A stretch of DNA of 64,000 bases, from contig CAJNOP010000410.1 of the NCBI GenBank assembly GCA_905250075.1, positions 65,345-129,344 of the forward strand. The letters are read 5' to 3'. A program made the translations under genes and the position numbers. The stretch is from Rotaria sp. Silwood1 (taxonomy: Eukaryota > Rotifera > Eurotatoria > Philodinida > Philodinidae). The notes under the pieces were generated by a model. The model saw nothing but the letters and a program-made list of their open reading frames with translations, ran no database searches and was not told where the DNA came from. Shown here in pieces: positions 52,101 through 61,400 of the stretch (its first letter is position 1; every line of letters starts with the position of its first letter).

Positions 52101-55100
52101 TAACTAAAAAAATAAATGATATTTTTTTTTTTGATTTGATAATAAATCTATAGAAAAAAAAAAATTTTTTTAATTACGTCTTGATATCGACGTTCTTCAA
52201 TTTTTAATGCATCACGAAATTCATCTTCAAGTTTTTTATATTCAATTGCTATTGATTGTAATCTAAATCAATTATTTATTTTTTATTAATTTAATGGAAA
52301 TTTCAAATTATAATGAGAACAATAGTAATTACTAAGTGCTTAGACCTTTTTGAAATTTAATACAAAGATCTTTGTTTAAAATACTCAAGAAAAAAACTAT
52401 TTTATACTGGAATGTATATTTAACTACTTGTTAATACTTTGATCCACTTGAAAGTACTTTAAAAATGATGGTTTATCAAGGTTAAGTACATTTTTTCCCT
52501 CGAGGAAATATACCTGATAAAGTGATTCTCTTGCTACAAGAAAATCTACTCAATGACTGTATAATGTGCGATGCCTTTTATTTAATCTTTTGACTCCCGG
52601 CGGCGAATATATACGTCCGAATCTATTTATCGTTTGTTAGGTGGTGTGTCATAAGAGTATAATTCTTCTTTGTTTCCTTTCGGTTTGATATCATCAGAGA
52701 ATTTTTGACAAAGTTCAGACTACAAAATTGGAAAATCATCGACAAGATCTTCTCCTTTGTATTTAACTGCTCGACCTTTATTCCATAGTCTTCGACATGA
52801 TATACATGTCCTAACTGAAATATATCTCTATGTTGTATTGTTGATTGCTTCAAAGAGTATCATACAAAGATGAACTATTAATGTTTTTTTTTAACACAAA
52901 AATGTAATTTCCTGGTGACAAAAAATTAAAATCATATTTAAATATTACTTTTATGTTCGCAAAAAAAGCTGAGAGTCAAAGAGGTAATGTACACCTCTCC
53001 GTGTTGTGTCCTATAGGTGTAGTTAGTAAGAATTGGCATATCAAATCAATTCTGTGATTCGCATTGAGAACAAGAGGAAATCTAATTTTCGAATATCGAC
53101 TTGATTATGAAAAAAATGCAATATCTTCGCAGTAATGAGTTAAAGATCAAAACACTTTCCAGAGTACTCATGAGTAGAGAGCTGTGGGTCCACATTTTTT
53201 TGAACCCAGAGCCGGTTGGATCCGAGTCTGGAGGGAGTCGCAGCTCTCTACTCATGAGACTCTACCAAATGCTTATATTACTCACTTGAACACAATGAAT
53301 CACTTAGTTTTTAGACCTTATTGAAAACCTTCTTTCATTTTGAAACATATATTTTCCTTGTTTTTTGTCTATTTTTGAGGACATTCTCGGTAAAAAAAAA
53401 AAAATCTTACTTTTCTTGTTGATGTGTCATTTCAGTTCGATGAATATCTTCTTTTCGTTGAATTTCTTGTTTAATATATTGTTGTACTTCAGTTGCTTGT
53501 AAATCAATTCGACATTTTTCAAATTCTTGTCTATAAAAAGAGTATAATTAATAAAATAAAATGCTCAAATATTTCTATTAACTTATGTTGAATTTCTCTT
53601 GTTGTATAAAGTTCTTGACATTCACGTAATTGTTGTTTAATTGTTTTTAATTCTTGTTGTAATATTTCATTTTCATTTTGTAATGTATTACAACGACGTT
53701 CCCAATTTCGAATTTTTTCATTCTTAAAAAAAAAATAATTATTTGATTAATTAGATGATTAAAAAAAGTCTTTTTTTTGTTCTATACCTCAGTTATACGA
53801 AGTTCGTTTTTTTCACTTTCTAATTTACTTAAACTACTTTCAAGAGTTTTAATTAATTGTAAATTTGTTTCTTGAGCTTTTTTATATGAACATAATTGAT
53901 CATCTGTACTTCGAAGACGTGCCTATAGAAATAAAAAAAAAATATTTTTAAAAATATGTTATATCAATCAAATACTTTATAATCATCAAGTATTGCAGTT
54001 AAATCTTGAAATTTTGATTTTTCATCAGCTAATCTTTGTTTATGTTTTTCTGTTAATTCATGTAAAATTGTTTCATTTGTTCGACCATCATTAACTATAA
54101 ATAATAAAAAAAAAATTTATTATTAAAATATTTAAAATAAAATTTTAAACCTCGTTTTTTAAATTCATTAATAATATCATTTAAATGTTTAATTTCTTGT
54201 TCAGCACGCCAACGTTTATCACGTTCATTATCTAATTCACGTAATGTTGATGTATATATATCATTCATATCATCATCACGACTTGATCGATAATGATATT
54301 CATCACAATCACGTTCACGTATTGTATTAAATAAATGTTGTTCATGATGATGATTTATTGTAAATGGACGAGTATTTTCATCAATCATACTATGAGATTT
54401 TGGTTCAATTATCGCAGGTGGAGAAGAATTATTTAATGATACAGGATTTTTCGTCGAAATTTTTTTACTAAAAAAAAATGATATTTTATTTTACTTAGGA
54501 CGGTATAAAAGTTCTGGCTACGGTATTGAAAGAATCTTGTCGGATGAGGTGACCTATTCAGAAATGAAAACTTAAATCTAACATGTTGTATAACTTTTTT
54601 CAGGCGCTTCGAATGGTATATAGCAAACCCTGTTTTCATAAGATTTTGAAGGAACTAGAGTCAATTTACTAATAGACGACCGGAGATCCCAGTGCAAAAT
54701 ATTACTAAAAATAACGGAAGAGAATGCATTCATAAAAATGTAGAGACTTCTCTTTTACATGAAGAATGTATATTCTACAGCTTAGCGAACGTTTTCACAA
54801 ACAAAAAGAAAAGTTCTGAGTTTAAAGGAACTCATTCTTTACTGTTCCACACTAGTACGAAATGCTTTCTTCTCATTTCAAAAATCGTTCTCTATCTGGA
54901 TAGAATGCGTTCCATGAGCCAATAGAACGTGTCTCTGCGCATCCTATTTCGAAACAGTCAAGATAGGATTCCATCGAAATGAGACCCCTTTTTCTTGAAA
55001 AACACCTGAGAATGGATTCTTTTGATTGATGAACGCTTTCATCTGAATTTAACGTCACTTTTGATTCAAAAATGACAGCTCTGAAGTACGACACCCTGAA

Positions 55101-57208
55101 ACTGGTGGAACCTTCAATTAGTCATACTTTACAACTGACAGTCCTGATTCCAACAATTTTTTTTAAATAACAGTTTGAGCTACGAAAAATTAGAGCACAC
55201 CATTGGATAGAGCTCGTTGAGTTGCATCAGAATCGATCTTTCAAAAAATTATATCCGAACTTCTCTTCGAGAACTCTTATAGTGAATCTTAATTCAAGCA
55301 ACGACCAAGAATGCGTTCCAAAAAAGCTGGAACAGTTAAGAACGCATTTCAAAAACCATGGAATGTGTTCTTAATGGTTCCATTTTGGAACGCTTTCCAC
55401 TTTTGTTGAAACGTTTTCTTTTCTTAAAAAAAGGGCTTTTAATTTTATGGAACGCGTTCTTTGAAGCAGATATTTTTCACTGGGATGCAATATATATGAG
55501 GTTGTAGTCCGTCAGAAACTCTACAAAATCGTATGTGAGAAAAAATATTTTACAAATACCAAACATCACAATATTCAGTAATTTATCATGCTTGGACATG
55601 AGTGTGTAGTCCTCTATCAGTAAATTGATTCTAGTCTCTTCAAAGTCTTATGAAAATAAGATTTTCTATATACCATTCGACGCGCCTGAAAAAGCTGTAC
55701 AACATGATAGATTTAGTTTTTCATTTTTGAATAGATCATCTTATCCGACAAAGATCCTTTAAATGCCGTAGCTAAAACTTTTAGACCAGCCTCAATATAT
55801 ACGTTGTTGTTGGTTGTTGTCGAGGTGTAGATTGTATAACAGTATTAGCCATTGTTGATCGTGGTCTTAAACGAGAAGTTTTTGTTGGCATTGAATCTGA
55901 TTCATTATCAGTAGATGGAGATCGAGCTGAATTGCAAAAACAAAATGAAAGAAAGAAGATTTTTTAAATTAATAAAAACCTGAACGTTTATCATGAATTA
56001 AAGGACGTCGATTTATAGATTTTGAATCTATTTTTCTATGATGAGGAATACAATCACTTTCCACTGCCTTATAATAAAAGAATGATAATAAATAAATATC
56101 AATAAAAACAAAACTACCGAAAGAGATCCATTATGAATATCAATACTTGTTGTTGTACTTGATTCCATAGGTTTTGGATTATGTCGAAGTGCATTAAGTG
56201 CTGCAGCTATTTTTGGATATTGTTGTGATAATGAATTTGTTACATCATGCTAAATTATTATTATTATTATTTTTTTTAAACAAATCTTTTTCTTTTCAAA
56301 TAGATCATACTAATTGTTCTCGTGTTTCATTGGTTAAACCAACATACTGTTCAATTCCTAAATACAAAAGAAACAAAAAAATATCGAATATTTTTTTATT
56401 CTTTTTTATTGAATAACCTGTAAGACCTTGACTATTAAGATCTTTTTTTCCATGTTTATCCATTCCATCAAGACTAATTAATGTTCGAAGACGATTAAAT
56501 AATGTTATTCGATAAGCTATTTTTTAATATATAAAAAATAAATAAATAAATAAACAAAAATTTGAATTTATACCATCTTTTTTTGCTATTGGATTTTCTC
56601 GAAATGTAAGATGTTGTAAATGAGAAAGACCATTCATATTTTTAATAATATCATCCAAAGAACTTTTTGTTTTTTTTTAAAAGAATAAAATATTAATCTT
56701 GTTATCTTAATAAATATATATATATGAATTCTTACTCAATATGATTTCCATGCATTTGTATTATAGATAAATTATATTCAGATCCCCAAAGATCTTGAAA
56801 ACCTTGTAAATATTCAATTTTATTATATGATAAATTAAGCCATGATAATTTTCTATTATGAAATCATATTTTAAAAAAAAATTTTTGTTTTTTACGTTTT
56901 TTTTACTTTAATGCAAATAAACCTTCAACAATAACAATTTTATTTGATGCTAAATTTAATGTATCTAATGAAATAAGACCTTCAAGACCTTGTATACGTG
57001 TTATATTATTTGATGATAAATCAAGATGTGTTAAATAATTTAATCCTGTTAAACCATTTATTCGTTCAATTTCATTTGAATGTAAATTAATTGAAAGTAA
57101 ATTTTTATGTAAAGGTATTTCATCTATATTTCGAATACCAGATGCCATTAAACTAAGATCAGTTGATTTTGTATTAAATTTATCATTATTATTTAAATCA
57201 AAATCCAT
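49160..57208 (-). CDS. LRRCC1: LRRCC1, centriolar leucine-rich repeat and coiled-coil protein
   Basis: Twenty exons on the minus strand: 57208-56907, 56852-56736, 56662-56574, 56516-56418, 56357-56311, 56249-56118, 56067-55980, 55926-55803, 54467-54151, 54094-53976, 53922-53788, 53722-53583, 53530-53411, 52262-52178, 52103-51990, 51920-51674, 51615-51452, 49869-49661, 49608-49471, 49418-49160. Joined in frame they give 1014 residues (human 1032). LRRCC1 marks the distal centriole lumen and supports spindle-pole and ciliary assembly. N-terminal leucine-rich repeats (about 1-200) include LTHLDLSSNNITRIQGLEGL and LSWLNLSYNKIEYLQG. The rest is coiled coil with aligned landmarks: LDNERDKRWRAEQE, YKKLEDEFRDALKIEERRYQ, LWSHELAHQG, ASLAQDRGRLES, LSRKWKEKSDLISELDNKI and the ending EKLHQRDDDFRRQ...IKHLSNV. 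Three introns are enlarged by inserted elements. Confidence 0.93.
50840..51278. mobile_element. GC-rich hAT MITE family 2, copy C
   Basis: A 439-bp copy with ends CAGAGATGTCCATCGCGGC / GCCGCGATGGACATCTCTG and a perfect 8-bp target duplication CTTCAAAA (50832-50839 and 51279-51286). Its AT-rich core matches the core of copy A in the opposite orientation. It lies in the LRRCC1 intron 49870-51451. Confidence 0.93.
52570..52995 (-). mobile_element. Possible decayed piggyBac-like remnant in LRRCC1 intron
   Basis: The left end TTTGACTCCCGGCGGCGAAT and the minus-strand reading of the right end, TTTGACTCTCAGC, form a short imperfect inverted repeat. On the minus strand a coding-like stretch reads TCISCRRLWNKG...GEDLVDDFP, a TAG stop, then LCQKFSDDIKPKGNKEELYS and a stop just inside the left end. 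This looks like the cysteine-containing C-terminus of a transposase. The TTAA target duplication expected of piggyBac is not visible, so the family is uncertain. Confidence 0.35.
53175..53250. mobile_element. 76-bp hAT-type micro-MITE
   Basis: Ends are TAGAGAGCTG / CAGCTCTCTA, flanked by a perfect 8-bp duplication CTCATGAG (53167-53174 and 53251-53258). The duplicated target is itself palindromic, which makes the hairpin look longer. It lies in the LRRCC1 intron 52263-53410. Confidence 0.8.
54490..55795. mobile_element. Foldback element in LRRCC1 intron with a nested element
   Basis: The left arm (CTGGCTACGGTATTGAAAG, TCTTGTCGGATGAGGTGA, CAGGCGCTTCGAATGGTATA) pairs with the right arm near 55600-55795 (TATACCATTCGACGCGCCTG, TCATCTTATCCGACAAAGAT, AATGCCGTAGCTAAAAC). 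The element at 54688-55484 sits between the arms and must have inserted later. It fills most of the LRRCC1 intron 54468-55802. Boundaries are approximate. Confidence 0.7.
54688..55484. mobile_element. CCCAGTG...CACTGGG inverted-repeat element, full copy
   Basis: Ends CCCAGTGCAAAATATT and (minus-strand) CCCAGTGAAAAATATC form the terminal inverted repeat of a 797-bp element. Its right 564 bp (54921-55484) are shared with the truncated copy at 25208-25765. No long reading frame and no clear target duplication, so the superfamily is undetermined. Confidence 0.7.
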
Positions 57209-57759
57209 TATTTATTCTTAAGATTTTCTATATATATATATATACAAAATACTACATATATTTAATGATAATAATTTCAATTCGAATATATGATATGATT
57301 CATTTATGATTAATAACGACCTCTATGCGCATTAATGTGATAAAATAAGTAGAAAAAAATCATTCGGAAAGGTGTTGACAAGGTTATACAAAACATGAAT
57401 GGCTGTTGTACATAGTTTTTTTTTTCTTTGTATAGCAGAACATTGATTTAGGTAACAACGAATACAAATGGTGGTCAGCGTTGGACTTATGCCAAACAGG
57501 TATCATAGATTGAATTTATCAATCATTGATCAAGATAAATTTTATTCCTCTTGGATAATTTAGAGATCTAGATTGAAGTTAATTCATCGGATCTTCTCCG
57601 ATTGTTATAATACGGATAGAAATCTAATGGTTAAGATTCTGATAGTTGGATTCCAAGAAAAATCTAAATCGGAATTGTGCTTAATTTATAAGTTGTTCTA
57701 TAGTAATGTTATTCACATAAATATACATGAGTTATTGATTAAAAAAAATATGTTTTCTC

Positions 57760-58371
57760 TAGTCGAGACTCCCTAGAAGAATCCCTGAGGGAGTTAAGAG
57801 GGGATTCAGGGACTCCCCAGTGACTCCCTATGGATTCACCAGAGACTTCACGGAGAAGAAGAAGAATACCCCGCCTTTCGGCTACCTTGCGGTGTAGGGT
57901 GCTGTCCGAGAACAGTTTCGAGAGCCCGATAATTTTCCTACATCTATTACTAAATGTAGCTCTGGGCAGCAGGCCGGCCTGACTCAGAGTTCTCCCGCTT
58001 AATCACTTAAGCTACACATACATACTGACTAACCACATACTAGCCACAAGGGCTTTAGTGTATGTCAACCACGTAGTCAGTTTGTTATCGGATGGGTGAT
58101 CCGAGACAAAGCAGCCGTTAGTGACTTGTCCAAGGTCATTTTCTGACTGATGCAGCCGAGGTTCAAACACAGTACCTTGTGAGTATGTGTCGAGCATCTT
58201 AACCATTCAGCCATACCGGCCGACTTCGCGGAGACTTCCTAGGGACGCCCCAGGGAATTGATGAGTATTATCAGGGTCTCTTCAGAAGCCACCATTGGAA
58301 TTCTCTGAAAAACTCAAATCTATGAAAATTTTAGAGGGACTCCCCGATGATTTCGTTAGAGAGAGTCGACT
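57760..58371. mobile_element. Inverted-repeat element hosting a SINE
   Basis: The left end CTAGTCGAGACTCCCTAG and the right end, which reads CCTAGTCGACTCTCTC on the minus strand, form short imperfect inverted repeats. The interior contains many GGGACTCCC-like units (for example GGGATTCAGGGACTCCCC). The SINE at 57857-58221 splits it. Boundaries are approximate and there is no clear target duplication. Confidence 0.45.
57857..58221 (-). mobile_element. tRNA-derived SINE
   Basis: Read on the minus strand the head is tRNA-like, with an A box TGGCTGAATGG (58213-58203) and a B box GTTTGAACCTC (58168-58158). A body follows with TGACCTTGGACAAGTCACT, and the 3' end is a short TTC repeat. A near-perfect 13-bp target duplication flanks it: GACTTCACGGAGA (57844-57856) and GACTTCGCGGAGA (58222-58234). 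The head is decayed as a tRNA, so this is not a functional tRNA gene. Confidence 0.8.
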
Positions 58372-58450
58372 AGGATTTTCATCTGTTAGATTTTGCAAGA
58401 GAAATCTTTGATTTAATATTTATTTCTCTATGTATTCGTAATGTTTATAG

Positions 58451-61400
58451 TTCCGTATCAACATCTTCATCAGATGTTCAAACAATAATTCGATTAGCTG
58501 AAGAAAAAATTCGTGTTAAAACAATTGCATTAGGTCTTCGTGTAACAGAATTTTTTCATGATTTTGATCGTCTTCGTTCAGGTTATGTTACTTCATCACA
58601 ATTTAAACGGTAAATATTGAGAAAAAAAAAATTCTTCTTTTATTTTTAATTATTTTATTATAAAGATGTTTGGATACTAATCTACGTCTTCAATTATCAT
58701 CTGAAGAAGAAGAATTATTATTTAAAAAATATGATCTTAAACATGATGGTTCAATTTGTTATCGAGAATTTTGTGATGTTATTAATCGAAGTAAGTTTAA
58801 TAATAATAAATTTGAAAATTTTTAATACAACAATCGATCAATATGTGGACTTAAAATAACAAATAACAGATTTAAAAAGTATTGAAATCAAAGAAGAAAA
58901 CACTTAAACAAGAATATTGAATGCAACATATAAAAAAAAAACTATCTAAGCTCTCACTTTCCGCTAGAGTTGCACCGATACCAGTTTCAGTTTTAGAACC
59001 GGAACCGTGCATCTCTACTTTCCGCTCAGAAATTCTAATTTTTGTCTAGTTGTAAAGTCTTTTCAGCTATAGCCAGTGACGTATCCAGGATTTTTCAGTA
59101 TGCTGAATCTCGATTTCCGAGCACGGGACCCAGATGAAACTCATAGAGGGTGATGTTGGATCCAAATAATGGAATTTTATCAAAAAAAATTTACACTCAA
59201 AGTTTGCGAAAAAAATTAGCATTTTCCTGATCCCCCCCTCGAGGATTTTTTTGCTGTTAGTAGTATCATGGTTTTTAGAATTTCATAGGAAGCTACACTG
59301 AATTTCATCGATAGTTTTCAAATGTCGTTTAAAAATATGCAACCGTTCAAGAGTTATAACTTTTTGAGTTTTTGCTACATGTGAAAACAATTTTTGCAAA
59401 ATTTCAAATCGTCATAACTCTTGAACGGTTGCATATTTTCAGACGAAATTTGAAATCTATCGATGAAATTCGGTGTAGCTTCCTATGAAATTCTAAAAAC
59501 CATGATACTACTAACAGCAAAAAAATCCTCGAGGGGGGATCAGGAAAATGCTAATTTTTTTCGCAAACTCCGAGTGTAAATTTTTTTTGATAAAATTCCA
59601 TTATTTGGATCCAACATCACCCTCCATGAGTTTCATCTGAGTCCCGTGCCCGGAAATCGAGATTCAGCATACTGAAAAATCCTGGATACGTCACTGTTCT
59701 AATCGTTCATATATATATATATAAATGAATCTTATCATAGATAAATTCATTCTTAATTCTATGATTATTTATATTTTAGAATATCCTGAAACAACAATAA
59801 CACCATATCCAGAAAATTTTACAAATGCTGCTCCACCATATCTTAATTCTTGGCGTTCAACTCGTCATATTGGTACACAAGATGAAAGTGAACATTTACA
59901 AAATGTTCTTCAACGTATTGCTATTTATTGTAAACAACGTGGTATTGATGTATTATCAATTATGGAACAATATGATAAACATAAAATGGGTGAAATAACA
60001 GATAGTCAATTTTATCGTGCTTTTGTTGGACCACAATTAACTGAAGCTGATATGACACTTCTTCGGGATAAATATTCTGATCCAGGAAAACCAGGTTTAA
60101 TTAATTATTTAAATTTTGTTCAAGATCTTAATAGATATTCATATACAAATGAAACAATATTATCACAAACTGATAATAATAATAATATTCAACAAATTCC
60201 ATTTGTTGGTATTGAAGAAAAAGTAAAATTTTCTTTTTTTTGTTTTTTGTTTGTTCATTGAATTTTTTATTATTTTATTAGTCTGAACAACGTTCAATAC
60301 AAGAAATTCTTGATAAAATTCGTATAGCAACATTTAAATATGGTATACGTATATCGGATTTTTTTAAAGATTATGATAAATTACGTAGTGGAATAATAAC
60401 TGAAGGTCAATTTGAAAGTGCACTTTCATTAAGTATACAAAAACAAGCTTTTCTTAATATGAATGATATTAAAAAATTAACTGAATATTATCGAAGACCT
60501 GATGGTCGAATTTATTATAAAGAATTTGTTGATTCAATGGAAAATGCTTTTAATATTCCTGAATTAGAAAAAAAACCATTAACACAAATTTCTCGACCAA
60601 GACATGGACTTTTATCAAAAGTAAAAATATAAATATATTTATTATATTGCTTTTTTTTTTTAAATAGCCATTGAATACAAATTTAACACCAGATGAAGAA
60701 GATCATGTATCACGTATACTTGATACAATTACTGAAAAAGTACATAAACGTCGTTTAGTTCTTTTTTTCATTTTTTAAACCATATGATCGAGTAAGTTTT
60801 TTTTTTGTTGTTGTTCCCAAAAAAGAAATTCAACAAATTTATATACGATTATCTTTAATAGAGTAAAGCATTTACACGTGCTTGTACTAAACATCAATTT
60901 GGTCGTGTACTTCGAACACTTGATTTAATTCCATCACCTTATGATTTTAATATACTTTGTAAAAAATTTGAAGATCGAGAAACAGGAGATATTAATTATG
61001 CATTATTTTGTCAAATGATTGAACAAGGTATGAAAAACATATAAATAGTATATGAAAAAGATGCAAACAAAATAGACTTTGTCAATCTTACTACATCCTA
61101 TGTATCGTATTGTTTCACAGAGGAAGATCTAAAAAAACTCATGTAAGTTCTACCCGTAGGACTTACAGTGAGGGCCCAAAAAAGCATGTACATTTTTGTT
61201 TTTACGCATAAACGAATAATAAGAATACTCTGAAAATTTTCTTTCATATCGGACTTTGTAGAGCTTTTTTCGCTGATCATTTTGGTAAAAAAAAGTTTTT
61301 GATTTACATTGAGTAATGACGATGTTATAGTCAAAATACTAAACACTGTAATATAAAGTAGGGAAAAAAGTTTAGCACACTTTTAGTATTTGGCTAATTT

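Larger units (their letters stand above)
57209..58450. other. Divergent intergenic region with nested repeats
   Basis: Separates the LRRCC1 start (minus) from the first recognised exon of the EF-hand gene (plus). It must hold both promoters and the unseen first coding exon of the EF-hand gene. Its middle is occupied by an inverted-repeat element (about 57760-58371) containing a SINE. Confidence 0.5.

Noticed and set aside
57573..57776. Plus-strand frame as the missing first exon of the EF-hand gene
   Set aside because: No donor in the required phase and no EF-hand similarity; its end overlaps a repeat element.
58150..58221. Functional tRNA gene
   Set aside because: The A and B boxes are present, but the arms do not form a convincing cloverleaf and the sequence continues into a SINE body with target duplications.
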